A stretch of 9,499 nt of DNA from JBGPIK01 sp041484845 (GCA_041484845.1 JBGPIK010000271.1:1-9499), one strand, 5' to 3'. Shown: positions 1 through 7,936, numbered from the stretch's first letter. Notes: generated by a model from the letters alone, not told the origin. Numbers and translations are program-made.

Positions 1-187
1 CCGCGAGGTTTCAATCCTCGCTCCTCTCGAAAGAGGAGCGCAACCGTCCAGAAGCTCGCGATTGGTGGCTTTGCAAAGAGTTTCAATCCTCGCTCCTCTC
101 GAAAGAGGAGCGCAACCGGGCAAGTGTTTGATGCCCGACTCGAGCACGCCGTTTCAATCCTCGCTCCTCTCGAAAGAGGAGCGCAAC
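1..187 (-). CRISPR. Type I-C CRISPR array, leader-proximal end (3 repeats, 2 full spacers, continues past left edge)
   Basis: Three identical 37-bp repeats lie at 8-44, 80-116 and 151-187, separated by spacers of 35 bp (45-79) and 34 bp (117-150). Positions 1-7 are the end of a further spacer, so the array runs out of the window. On the minus strand the repeat begins GTTG and ends GGATTGAAAC, the usual I-C 3' end. It contains a perfect 9-bp stem (CGCTCCTCT/AGAGGAGCG) with a TTCG loop, followed by exactly 11 nt (AGGATTGAAAC). I-C Cas5 is known to cut at the base of the stem and leave an 11-nt 5' handle, which fits transcription on the minus strand away from cas2. The spacer at 117-150 is therefore the most recently acquired. 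The lack of any change among the three repeats suggests an active leader end. Confidence 0.98.
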
Positions 188-373
188 AGTACATAATCTA
201 AGTTATTAATTCCTTTTGTCTTTTTTCCTTTAAAACGCGAAACACACTTAAACGACACCGCGGTAATAAAGTTTGGACCCGCCTCACTCAAGAATACCCT
301 TGCTTTGTCCCGTCTTTTTACCACCGCGATACTCCCGTCTTTTCCCCACAGCTCATGGTCCGCGTTCCGCCGG
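188..373 (-). promoter_or_regulatory. CRISPR leader with candidate pre-crRNA promoter
   Basis: This 186-bp non-coding stretch separates the cas2 stop from the first repeat, which is where an I-C leader belongs. The part nearest the array (188-240) is A/T-rich with homopurine runs on the transcribed strand. A possible sigma-70-type promoter on the minus strand has TTGAGT (291-286) as -35 and TATTAC (268-263) as -10, 17 bp apart with four of six consensus bases each. It would start transcription near 255, about 70 bp before the first repeat. The leader role rests on position and is firm; the promoter is a weak visual match. No terminator hairpin is evident between cas2 and the array, so read-through from the operon is also possible. 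Confidence 0.7.
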
Positions 374-664
374 TCAAAAAATAAGAGGCGCTTCGAAATC
401 GACATCGCGGTTCACGCCATATACTTTCATGTAGCGTTCTCTCGGCTCGACGAGCCTATAGAATCGAATACTATCTTCATCCTCTTCGATACACCTGCGA
501 AGCGTCCGCACCAGATCTTCGTATTGGGCCTGATCCACCGAACATTCGAAGACCGATTTCTGAACCCGTTGGCCAAAGTCCTTACACACCTGCGCGACTC
601 GTCGCAGCCGCCCTTCGCCTTCAGGCGTTTTTGTCGAAACGTCATAGGTTACTAATATCAGCAC
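374..664 (-). CDS. cas2: CRISPR-associated protein Cas2 (type I-C)
   Basis: Cas2 dimerises and holds two Cas1 dimers in the spacer-integration complex. The 96-residue product has the normal family length. It opens with the hydrophobic first strand MLILVTYDVS, where Asp8 is the conserved acidic residue, followed by the RLRRVAQVCKDFGQRVQKSVFEC segment typical of the ferredoxin-like fold (residues about 19-41). The start is GTG at 664-662, not ATG. An AGGA motif overlapping the cas1 stop codon lies about 8 nt upstream, and the gap to cas1 is only 9 bp, so translation is probably coupled. It is the last gene of the operon and is followed by the leader and array. The family assignment is very secure. 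Confidence 0.97.
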   Translation of the reverse strand: MLILVTYDVSTKTPEGEGRLRRVAQVCKDFGQRVQKSVFECSVDQAQYEDLVRTLRRCIEEDEDSIRFYRLVEPRERYMKVYGVNRDVDFEAPLIF

Positions 665-673
665 TGGATTATC

Positions 674-1705
674 CTAACGGTAAAGAAACGGAACGTAGTC
701 TTCCATGTCCCCCCGAAGGACCCGCGCCAACAAGCGTGCTTGGACATGAGGCACCAAGCCCAACGGAACTTTCTGCTCCAGCAAAGGATGCAGAATCTCT
801 TCCTGTTTACGGTTCTGATACGCAACGACAACTGTCTTTCTGCCCTCCTCACCCAGATACACAGCCCCACCGGGCCGATCGTCGAAATTCGCTGCGGTCA
901 CCTGCTTTCGATTCACCAATGTCAAAGCTAAACGGTCAGCCAGAATCGGTCTTAGCTCTTCCATCAAATCCAGAGCTAAAGCCGCGCGGCCGGGTCTCAG
1001 AGCATGAAGAAAACCGACTTGCGGGTCTAAGCCCACACCCTCCGCCGCAGCCACACAATCGTTGGTCAGCATGGCGTAGAGAAAGGAGAGCAGGGCATTC
1101 ATCGGATCGCGCGGCGGTCGGCGATTTCTACCATCGAGACGAAAGGACTCGCGGTCTTCGCGCACCATTCGGTCAAAGCAACTGAAATAGGCGCGAGCGG
1201 ATTCTCCTTCTATTCCACGCAGCTGATCCAAGTCATCGCAACGAGGAATACGTGCGAGCGCACTGGCCAGCGTTTCACTCGCCTCTCTCAAAGGCTTCTC
1301 ATCCTCAGACTCTTCGGCTTCCCGTGCCGCGCGCATAAGAACCTGCCGGCAGTTTTGGATTTTGCCGGCAACGATCTTCTTCGCGATGGAAAGAGGTTTG
1401 TCTTTATCGCACGATGCTTCGTGTTGCGCGCGCCTCAGTAACACGTTACCCGAGACGGGGCCTTCCACGCGCGCCTTGAATCTTCCATTCCGGTCGAGCA
1501 GCACAAGCGCGCGACCATCCTCGCCGCAACGCCGCATGAGAGCCGGGCTAAGTAAGACATCGCCGAAGCAGACCACCCCGCCAAGATGATGCAGCGGAAT
1601 CTGCAGCTTCATTTCCTTTTCGACACTGATCTTCAAAGTGTCGTGATCCAGGTTTAGGTAAGATCCTTCCGTGTTAACGTAGAGCGTGTTGAGGAGTTGG
1701 TGCAT
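674..1705 (-). CDS. cas1: CRISPR-associated endonuclease/integrase Cas1 (type I-C)
   Basis: Cas1 is the metal-dependent integrase that inserts prespacers at the leader end of the array, acting with Cas2. The 343-residue length is typical of I-C. The N-terminal beta-rich domain (about 1-90) starts MHQLLNTLYVNTEGSYL. The helical catalytic domain carries the three expected metal-ligand motifs: IEGESARAYF (Glu166), GFLHALRPG (His234) and ALALDLMEELRP (Asp246). The NALLSFLYAML helix that precedes the active site is also present. The ATG at 1705 is supported by a strong GGAGG about 7 nt upstream, within the 20-bp gap after cas4. Nothing is truncated, and the spacing of the active-site residues resembles other Cas1 proteins, so it should be active. 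Confidence 0.98.
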   Translation of the reverse strand: MHQLLNTLYVNTEGSYLNLDHDTLKISVEKEMKLQIPLHHLGGVVCFGDVLLSPALMRRCGEDGRALVLLDRNGRFKARVEGPVSGNVLLRRAQHEASCDKDKPLSIAKKIVAGKIQNCRQVLMRAAREAEESEDEKPLREASETLASALARIPRCDDLDQLRGIEGESARAYFSCFDRMVREDRESFRLDGRNRRPPRDPMNALLSFLYAMLTNDCVAAAEGVGLDPQVGFLHALRPGRAALALDLMEELRPILADRLALTLVNRKQVTAANFDDRPGGAVYLGEEGRKTVVVAYQNRKQEEILHPLLEQKVPLGLVPHVQARLLARVLRGDMEDYVPFLYR

Positions 1706-1725
1706 CGATATCCTCCAGTCCTGAA

Positions 1726-2364
1726 CTAATCCGCGACAAACAAAGTTCGCAGCAATTCGGCCGCTCGCTGTTTCTCTCCGATCGCGCCGGGCATACAGGA
1801 TTCTTGAAGCGAACAGTGTCGGCAGCGGTTGTCGTTAACGGGCAGCGGGAGTGTCTTTTGGCTCAGCATCGTTCGTATCTCGTTTGTAGCTGCTTCAACT
1901 TCTGCTCGGAGTGTTTCGGTGAACTCGACTTCTCGCCTCCGACGTGAACTGTGGTAATAAATCGCCCCTCGGGGAACGGTCTTCCCCGTCATTTCCTCAA
2001 GGCAAATTGCCTGCGCACAAAGCTGGAGATCGTCATGCGCTCGTTCCCGTTTCGCCCCATGCTTGTATTCGACGGGATAGGGAGTCACGCCGTGAAACTC
2101 AACGACATCCGCCTTGCCGATCAGACCCAGCCGTTTCGACCAGAGAGGCAACGCGCGCTCGATGCGCACGCCTTCCTGAAATTCACCGACCGGTTGATCG
2201 ACCCGCTCGTGCGCAGCACGCCCGCGCAACGTGTACAGGTTCTCGTCAAAAGTCTGCTCAACGTGGATGAGCGCACACTGCCGCGGGCAGTAGCTGTAGT
2301 GCTCCAGGGCGGAGATCATGACGAGATCGTCTTCGCCCCATTCCCGGGTGAAAGAGTCGCTCAT
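1726..2364 (-). CDS. cas4: CRISPR-associated exonuclease Cas4 (RecB-like, Fe-S cluster)
   Basis: Cas4 trims prespacers and, with Cas1-Cas2, selects PAM-bearing fragments and sets their orientation; in I-C it forms a complex with Cas1. The 212-residue protein has the RecB-type nuclease residues in order: His52 (RAAHERVD), Asp86 (GKADVVEF), Glu99 and Lys101 (PVEYKHG), and a Gln-rich helix at about 112-121. The iron-sulfur cluster ligands are visible as YCPRQC near the N-terminus (Cys26/Cys30) and Cys181, Cys184, Cys190 in a CxxC-x5-C pattern at the C-terminus. The ATG at 2364 lies 3 bp after the cas7 stop and has only a weak Shine-Dalgarno match, suggesting coupling to cas7. Met16 is a possible alternative start, and the family core begins just after it at ISALEHYSYC. 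Confidence 0.97.
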   Translation of the reverse strand: MSDSFTREWGEDDLVMISALEHYSYCPRQCALIHVEQTFDENLYTLRGRAAHERVDQPVGEFQEGVRIERALPLWSKRLGLIGKADVVEFHGVTPYPVEYKHGAKRERAHDDLQLCAQAICLEEMTGKTVPRGAIYYHSSRRRREVEFTETLRAEVEAATNEIRTMLSQKTLPLPVNDNRCRHCSLQESCMPGAIGEKQRAAELLRTLFVAD

Positions 2365-2367
2365 GAT

Positions 2368-3249
2368 CTAGCCCACGAGTCTTTGTAAGGTAACATTCTC
2401 TGGCAACTTTTCGTCCACCATCACTGCGTAGTCTGAGAAATGTCGCGGCGCGTCCACGCTATCTTTCTTCCGCACAGATATTCTATCGAAGAGCGAATGA
2501 GCAGCGGCATTACCCAAAGCTGTTCCATGCTTAAAAACATATAAGCCGCGAGTCGACATCTGCCCTCGCGCCGCCGACCGATCATGCTCAAACATGTTTT
2601 GCAGCGCCTCCCAAAACAACGCCAGATCGTCGTCGGAGAAGCCCGTCTGTTGGGCAAGATGAGCGGAAATATAGCCACGGGCACAGTAAATACCGTAGGG
2701 CACGGTAAATTTCCGTCCCATAGTTCGATTGTCGCCCTGTTGTTTCTCCGCCTCCGCTTCAGTGGCAACGGCCATACGGGTGATACTATGTTCAAGCGAC
2801 ACTATCGGATCGACGCTCCGCGCGAAGGTAAGCTGCACCGGACCTCGAACCTGACCGCAGTTAATGCCGGTGGACATGACAGCGCCAAAGGTCCGCACAT
2901 CATAGAAGTTCTGGCACATCCACTTGCGAGCGTCGTCTATACGGTCACCGCCTTTGCGCTTTGCGTCCGAAGCGGAAAGATCGACACCCAACGCCTTGTA
3001 CGCCCGCTCATGTTGCCGGTTGAGAATAGCCTTTTCCTTCACGTAGATTTCGTGAGGCGGCTTTTCCTCTTTAACCAGCCCGACATAGTTGCGCACTTTT
3101 CGCTTGAGACACACGTCCGTCACTAGTCCATGCCCGGTTTGTGCGTCGATCCTTGGAAGATTTCCTGCGTCGGGGTCGCCGTTTGGGTTTCCATCCTCCA
3201 CGTCAAATAGCAGTAGAAAATCATATCTATTCTGAATGCCCTGAGCCAT
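2368..3249 (-). CDS. cas7: Type I-C Cascade backbone protein Cas7 (Csd2)
   Basis: Cas7 polymerises along the crRNA spacer and forms the backbone of the I-C Cascade. The 293-residue length is usual for Csd2. The N-terminus has the family signature FLLLFDVEDGNPNGDPDAGN (about 12-31), followed by a helix with CLKRKVRNYV. In the middle, NFYDVRTFGAVMSTG and GQVRGPVQLTFARSVDPI are highly characteristic of the RAMP core. The later segment MGRKFTVPYGIYCARGYISA is also conserved. The ATG at 3249 has an AAGGAG Shine-Dalgarno that lies inside the final codons of cas8c, 2 bp from its stop. This strong site fits the need for several Cas7 copies per complex. No change to the family pattern was seen. Confidence 0.98.
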   Translation of the reverse strand: MAQGIQNRYDFLLLFDVEDGNPNGDPDAGNLPRIDAQTGHGLVTDVCLKRKVRNYVGLVKEEKPPHEIYVKEKAILNRQHERAYKALGVDLSASDAKRKGGDRIDDARKWMCQNFYDVRTFGAVMSTGINCGQVRGPVQLTFARSVDPIVSLEHSITRMAVATEAEAEKQQGDNRTMGRKFTVPYGIYCARGYISAHLAQQTGFSDDDLALFWEALQNMFEHDRSAARGQMSTRGLYVFKHGTALGNAAAHSLFDRISVRKKDSVDAPRHFSDYAVMVDEKLPENVTLQRLVG

Positions 3250-3251
3250 TG

Positions 3252-3626
3252 TTATTCTCCTTCCTTGTTTGATTCTTTTCTTGGTGTAAAAAATGCCTGG
3301 CGCTGATGATAGTAACCTACTGCGAAGCGGCCCTGTTCGGGAAGACTTAAATGCGCTGGAAACTCGCTGATCGCTTCCATGATTTGTCCAAGTTGCTTTT
3401 CCAAGTTCACCGCCTGTCCGCGGTTGTCCAACTTCGCAATGTGATGATTCTTTAGTTTCATGAGTTGCGGAAAGACCGTAACCGGGGTAGATGAGGCGGC
3501 CCCATAGAAGCGATCGCGAATGGTCGCGTTGATATCCGGGCTTGCCGCCTCTTGTGCGCGCTCAAGGACGGCGAATAAACGGCCTAGCCGATAACCGATG
3601 TTACTGTTTGTTTCGTCAAGTGACAC
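3252..3626 (-). CDS. cas11c: Cas11c small subunit from an internal start within cas8c
   Basis: In type I-C systems the small subunit Cas11c is known to be made by internal translation of the 3' part of cas8c, and it lines the Cascade interior to stabilise the non-target strand. Here the minus strand carries AAAGGAGGT at 3639-3631, then GTG at 3626-3624, with 5 nt between AGGAGG and the start codon. The GTG is codon 467 of cas8c, in the same frame (1398 nt after the cas8c ATG). The product would be 124 residues, close to known Cas11c sizes, and would start MSLDETNSNIGYRLGRLFAV before a wholly helical-looking chain. A Shine-Dalgarno this strong at this spacing inside a gene is unlikely by chance. 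That it is translated is inferred from the sequence, not shown. Confidence 0.85.
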   Translation of the reverse strand: MSLDETNSNIGYRLGRLFAVLERAQEAASPDINATIRDRFYGAASSTPVTVFPQLMKLKNHHIAKLDNRGQAVNLEKQLGQIMEAISEFPAHLSLPEQGRFAVGYYHQRQAFFTPRKESNKEGE

Positions 3627-5024
3627 GGCAACCTCCTTTGCTTTCTTGTTGTAATAGCGGGCCTCACGGACCAAAACAGCTTTGATCAAGCTCGCCCTTT
3701 CATACGTAACTTCCTTTTGCGATTGCTCCGCACGTATTCGTGCGACGGCGGATTGAAGTAAGGTTGTTGGGTAAAGAGTGCCTTCTAGAATCGCCTTCAT
3801 AACGTCGCCGGCAAGATTCGGTGGGATATTGTCTGATTTCTCTTGAGCAGCTAGAGAGACAAGAAGCCGGAACAAAGACGGAGTTTCCGGCTTGAAGCTC
3901 GGATGAACTATTCGGATGTCTTCGAAATGCTGCCGGATATTTCCGGCAATGTCGCTGACCGGTCCAGCGTGCCAGAACCGAATTGAAATGCGGGACGCAT
4001 TGGGAGACAACCCAAGCACAAAAAACCGAGTCGCATCCTCTCCAAACGGAATCATCCCCGCTTTAGGGGCCGCGTAGAGAGTCTTGACAGCTTCGGTGTT
4101 TCTATCAGGATCATCTTTTGGAGGTTCGTCAAAGAGATCAGCTAACAAGCTCTCAAGCGGATGAGTCTTGTCCGCCCAAAACACCGTTGACGCATCGCCT
4201 ACCTGAATTCTTTGGCGGGAACCTTTGGTGAGCAAGCTATTGAGCGCCGTCGTATAGGCAAAGGCTGCTCGTTTTCCAATAGGCGAATTGAAACCTTGCT
4301 CCTTACCGTAAGATCCAAAGGCTGGGCTTTCTAACGTGTTCACAGCTACGATATTGCCCCCGCTGGGTTGCCCGCCCCAAACTCCCTTAATAGACGGATG
4401 AAGTCTCTCGATCACATCCATTTCACCAGTGATCAAGCACCGGCCTTGTTCGGAGCTTGAATCAGACCGAGCTTCCAACACTTGGCGTAACGCCGGTCGT
4501 TGACAGACAAGATCTGTTTCTCCGTCAAGGCGAAAACTCACGTTCCCAGTGGATTTCGATAGATCTTGCCAAATAGGATGCTTCAAAAGATCGTCGTAGT
4601 TTGCCCGCTCTAGAAAAGCCGCGACGGCACTCACGCCCGGATCCTTAGTCAGCTCAAATAATGCTCGCACTTTAATCGTAAAATTAGAGTGTTGTTCCAC
4701 CGCGCGCAGTAGTTTTTTGCGTCGCTGCTCTTCCCGATCTTTCTCATTCTGTGAAGGAATACCCAACACATAGGCGGTATTGTCCCAGAGTGAGTTTGCG
4801 TCGATACCAGAGGACCGTTTTACCCCCTGCGGTACGGTAAAGACCCTACCAATCCTCTTTTTTCCCTCGCCATCACGAGTATCTTCCAAGTCGACAAAGC
4901 CACCTTTCGTATTCAAGACGATAAGAAAAGGGATTTCCTTCTTTTCGAATCCGGGTGGAGCTAGCGCACCTTCACCAGTATCCCTCTTACGATAGTAGTA
5001 GTTCGTCAGAGCTTGCAGGATCAT
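3252..5024 (-). CDS. cas8c: Type I-C Cascade large subunit Cas8c (Csd1)
   Basis: Cas8c recognises the PAM and opens the target duplex at one end of the I-C effector. The 590-residue length is normal for Csd1. Recognisable segments are the N-terminal MILQALTNYYYRK, the central CLITGEMDVIERLHPSIKGV (about 196-215) followed by a Gly-rich loop, and the C-terminal helical region with YRLGRLFAVLE (478-488). The ATG at 5024 overlaps the cas5 stop as ATGA, with AGGAGGT about 6 nt upstream inside the cas5 end. The C-terminal region from codon 467 is also expected as a separate protein, Cas11c, from an internal start (see that entry). The open frame is intact and the product ends 2 bp before cas7. Confidence 0.97.
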   Translation of the reverse strand: MILQALTNYYYRKRDTGEGALAPPGFEKKEIPFLIVLNTKGGFVDLEDTRDGEGKKRIGRVFTVPQGVKRSSGIDANSLWDNTAYVLGIPSQNEKDREEQRRKKLLRAVEQHSNFTIKVRALFELTKDPGVSAVAAFLERANYDDLLKHPIWQDLSKSTGNVSFRLDGETDLVCQRPALRQVLEARSDSSSEQGRCLITGEMDVIERLHPSIKGVWGGQPSGGNIVAVNTLESPAFGSYGKEQGFNSPIGKRAAFAYTTALNSLLTKGSRQRIQVGDASTVFWADKTHPLESLLADLFDEPPKDDPDRNTEAVKTLYAAPKAGMIPFGEDATRFFVLGLSPNASRISIRFWHAGPVSDIAGNIRQHFEDIRIVHPSFKPETPSLFRLLVSLAAQEKSDNIPPNLAGDVMKAILEGTLYPTTLLQSAVARIRAEQSQKEVTYERASLIKAVLVREARYYNKKAKEVAVSLDETNSNIGYRLGRLFAVLERAQEAASPDINATIRDRFYGAASSTPVTVFPQLMKLKNHHIAKLDNRGQAVNLEKQLGQIMEAISEFPAHLSLPEQGRFAVGYYHQRQAFFTPRKESNKEGE

Positions 5025-5695
5025 CCACGTACCTCCTCGCTGTCAAAAGCCGGGACTAACATGTGACCGTTATCCAACTTCGCCCTGAAAAAAAGTGCCG
5101 TAGGGACTTCGCCGGCATAGTTCATATCGTAGAGCATATAGCCAAGGTCTCGGCTTTCGTTGATTGGCTGTGGTTGTTCTGTCTCGGGGCCGACCCACGC
5201 AAAATGAGCCGAGAACTCACGGCAGCCAAGATACGGTTGGTTAAAGCACTGCCCTTTCTCCGCGCGACGACGAAACATTTCAGCGAACTTTACCGGTGTG
5301 TCTTCTGGACCTGCCTTTTCAGTCATCGAGAACCACCCGTGGATCACGTAATCAACGTCTCTCAAAAATAGCCCAGCGCGCTGTTGTCTTTCTTCTTCAA
5401 CGTAAAGCCCAAGCTGGCCGCTGCCCTTTTCCATGGCTATAGTCGCGTTGCGCGTTGACACAACCGTGCCCACTTCGTTGCGTCTTACGGATGTCCATAG
5501 GATTGGCTTTAAGACATCGATGCAGTCGATTTGCCACCGTATCGCCGGCTTCCAAAGGATCGCCTCCAAAACCCCGCGAGCACTTGAGGGCGTCATAACA
5601 TCATAAGACACCCTCTCCACTTTCATCTCGGGGCGGGTGAAACACGCGTAGTCGCCCCACACACGAAGTCGAACTCGGTTTTGGTATTCACTCAT
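5021..5695 (-). CDS. cas5c: Type I-C Cas5 (Cas5d), pre-crRNA endonuclease and Cascade subunit
   Basis: In I-C systems there is no Cas6, and none is present here; Cas5 cuts each repeat at the base of its stem and stays bound to the 5' handle as a Cascade subunit. The 224-residue protein shows the family's most conserved block at residues 12-50: VWGDYACFTRPEMKVERVSY, then MTPSSARGVLEAILWKP. A second hallmark, RQQRAGLFLRDVDYVIHGWF (103-122), corresponds to the QRxxLxLRDVxY segment of the family. The ATG at 5695 follows the cas3 stop by 13 bp, and an AGAGGT Shine-Dalgarno lies in that gap about 7 nt from the start. The stop overlaps the cas8c start (ATGA). I did not map the published catalytic Tyr/Lys/His residue by residue. 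Confidence 0.97.
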   Translation of the reverse strand: MSEYQNRVRLRVWGDYACFTRPEMKVERVSYDVMTPSSARGVLEAILWKPAIRWQIDCIDVLKPILWTSVRRNEVGTVVSTRNATIAMEKGSGQLGLYVEEERQQRAGLFLRDVDYVIHGWFSMTEKAGPEDTPVKFAEMFRRRAEKGQCFNQPYLGCREFSAHFAWVGPETEQPQPINESRDLGYMLYDMNYAGEVPTALFFRAKLDNGHMLVPAFDSEEVRG

Positions 5696-5708
5696 GGGTT
5701 ACACCTCT

Positions 5709-7913
5709 TCACACGATCAAAGTTTCCGGGTCCCGATATGTCGGATCGTTAGCGAGAAATCCTAACTCTGGATGGTAAAGGCGATCATGGGCTTGCGCAA
5801 AAATTCCTGGACGGATTTCAATCACGTCTCCATCCGACACTAGCCGCTGATGAACAACCTTAGGTATGTTGACTACGTACCGTTGCAATTTACGCATAAG
5901 CCATCGTTCCGGTCCGTCTCGACCTAGCTGCTCGATTAAGGACACGCTCTGCCCATAGCGCACGATAATCGATTGTTGGACGGTGTCGTCGATGATCCGG
6001 AATTTCTTTGCCGCCGAGCGAAACCTGATATGAAGCTGGTCGTTAGCCTTGAGATCTTCCAAGATGCGGTGCTTGTCGAGATTCTCGCCCTTGAGCCAAT
6101 ACAGCTGGCGGAAGTATTCTTCGAAACGCTCGGGTGCTAACGGATCGTTTACCCGCTGCTGCAACAACTGCCGTCCGCAACCTTCCGCTTGTCGGAGCGT
6201 CCCGACAGGCGCGGGCTTAGGAGGGACAAAGATGACGACCTTACCCCGATCCAAGAGACCTTCCCGGTTACACCGTCCCGCAGCTTGAGCGATGGAATCT
6301 AGACCGGCAAGCGCTCGGTAGACAACGGGAAAATCGAGGTCCACCCCCGCTTCCACTAGCTGCGTGCTAACCACTCTCAGAGACTCGTGCCGCTTGAGAC
6401 GGTACCTTATGTTGGAAATCACGGCGGATCGGTGTTCTCCACACATCAACGCTGACAGGTGGATGGTACCAGACGGCATTAACCGAAAGAGATCACGACA
6501 GTCATCTCGACGGTTAACTATGCAGAGAGCAGAAGGATAGTACCGTAGTTCAGTGGCAATGTCTTCCCAAGTTCGCGGAGTGTTGAGATCGTTCGGTATC
6601 ACGACTTCCACGCGTTTCAGGTCACCGTGCAACTTGACGGGATCATCGATGATCTCGACGACTTCCGGAAACCCGGGAAAATGAAAGTCGAAGCCCTTTC
6701 TTTCTGTCAATGCGGGCTGCGTGGCCGTACTTAGGACGAAGGTGACCCCATAGAACCGTTGGAGATCTCTCATCACCTCCACGACTGGCTTCAAAAACTC
6801 GGGCGGGAGAAGCTGTGCTTCATCCAATATAACCACACTATCGACAATGTTATGGAGTTTTCGGGTTCGGCTGGTCCTCGAAGCGAACAACGATTCGAAA
6901 AACTGAACCGAGGTGGTCACGACAACGGGAGCGTCCCAGTTTTCGCAGGCCAAACGGCTTTGCGGAGTCTCTTTTTCAGGATCCAGGTTACTGTGGTGCT
7001 CGATCACGGCATCGCCGAAAATTTCCCGGAAGATGTCGGCCGTTTGCTCGATGATACTTGTGTAAGGGATGACATAGATAACCCGTCGCTTGCCATATTT
7101 GATAGCGTGTCTGAGCGCGAATGCCAGCGACGAGAGGGTTTTTCCGCCGCCAGTCGGGACCGTAAGAGAGAGGATCGCGGGTGAGTGGTGTGATTTGTCT
7201 TCGCACTCTCTAAGTATTTCCGCGCGAAGGCGATTGACTGGTGTCGGATCGGCGGTCGCTACCAGTCGCTTAATGTGCACGTCGAAACGTGTGGCTAGTT
7301 CAGCCAGCGCTGGGTAATTGGATCGCGCCTTGGCTTTCCCGGGATCCATGAACGCTTCCGTGTCGAGGAAGTCGCCATCGGTCAGACATGAGAACAACAT
7401 GCGAATCCACAAGGCCGGCGCCCCACCGGGCGGTTTACTGCTCGGCTTTTCTTGTTCCAGCAGTTCCTTGGGCGGTAACTGTTTGAGCACGGTCTCTAAC
7501 AACTCTGGCTTCTGGAGGCGCTGGTAAAGAGAGGCTCTGCCTTCTTCCTCACTGTTCCAATCTGGCAAGCCCGCATGATGCCCAGCGATCAAATAGGCGA
7601 GTATGTTGCCGTACGGACCAAGCTTCTGGACGGCGTGTAAGGCGCCAGCGGTGGAATGGTCCACTCGCCCAGGCGCAGTTTCGATGTGAGCATCCAGCCC
7701 CGACGCCGAACGAATCATGTCTTGAAATGCTTTTGAATATTTACCAAGGTCATGCCAAAGTCCAGCGAGTTCTGCCCATGACGACGAGCCGAAAACATTC
7801 GCGAACTGACCAGCAAGCCTCCCAACCTCTCTGAGATGGTCGATCAGTGGATGAATTCGCCCGTCTTCAGAGACATGGGCTATAGGAGTCGAGGTCGGCG
7901 AATCTTTAGACAT
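5709..7913 (-). CDS. cas3: CRISPR-associated helicase-nuclease Cas3 (HD domain fused, type I-C)
   Basis: Cas3 is recruited by target-bound Cascade, then unwinds and shreds the DNA. The 734-residue chain carries both domains. The N-terminal HD nuclease has HPLIDH (His21-His26), WHDLGK with His54-Asp55, DHSTAG (Asp85-His86) and GHHAG (His112-His113). The superfamily 2 helicase follows, with Walker A PTGGGKT (253-259, Lys258), VVTTSVQFFESLF (motif Ib region), Walker B DEAQ (364-367), STAT (395-398), and motif VI QAAGRCNR (543-550). A C-terminal accessory region follows. The ATG at 7913 has no clear Shine-Dalgarno (CACCT precedes it), so translation may be weak, and no better in-frame start is present upstream. 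It is the first gene of the operon. Two dyad repeats lie just upstream. All key residues are present. Confidence 0.98.
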   Translation of the reverse strand: MSKDSPTSTPIAHVSEDGRIHPLIDHLREVGRLAGQFANVFGSSSWAELAGLWHDLGKYSKAFQDMIRSASGLDAHIETAPGRVDHSTAGALHAVQKLGPYGNILAYLIAGHHAGLPDWNSEEEGRASLYQRLQKPELLETVLKQLPPKELLEQEKPSSKPPGGAPALWIRMLFSCLTDGDFLDTEAFMDPGKAKARSNYPALAELATRFDVHIKRLVATADPTPVNRLRAEILRECEDKSHHSPAILSLTVPTGGGKTLSSLAFALRHAIKYGKRRVIYVIPYTSIIEQTADIFREIFGDAVIEHHSNLDPEKETPQSRLACENWDAPVVVTTSVQFFESLFASRTSRTRKLHNIVDSVVILDEAQLLPPEFLKPVVEVMRDLQRFYGVTFVLSTATQPALTERKGFDFHFPGFPEVVEIIDDPVKLHGDLKRVEVVIPNDLNTPRTWEDIATELRYYPSALCIVNRRDDCRDLFRLMPSGTIHLSALMCGEHRSAVISNIRYRLKRHESLRVVSTQLVEAGVDLDFPVVYRALAGLDSIAQAAGRCNREGLLDRGKVVIFVPPKPAPVGTLRQAEGCGRQLLQQRVNDPLAPERFEEYFRQLYWLKGENLDKHRILEDLKANDQLHIRFRSAAKKFRIIDDTVQQSIIVRYGQSVSLIEQLGRDGPERWLMRKLQRYVVNIPKVVHQRLVSDGDVIEIRPGIFAQAHDRLYHPELGFLANDPTYRDPETLIV

Positions 7914-7936
7914 AGGTGTGTTTTTAACATGGAGGT

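Noticed and set aside
8..44. Repeat hairpin as the ultra-stable cUUCGg tetraloop
   Set aside because: The loop is UUCG but the closing pair is U-A, not C-G, so the special stability cannot be assumed.
154..405. Minus-strand open frame of 83 codons across the end of cas2, the leader and the first repeat
   Set aside because: It starts inside cas2 and ends inside the CRISPR repeat, covers the leader, and has no family resemblance, so it is a chance frame.
631..1185. Plus-strand 184-codon open frame
   Set aside because: It lies entirely opposite cas1/cas2, has a proline/arginine/serine-rich composition typical of antisense frames, and matches no family I recognise.
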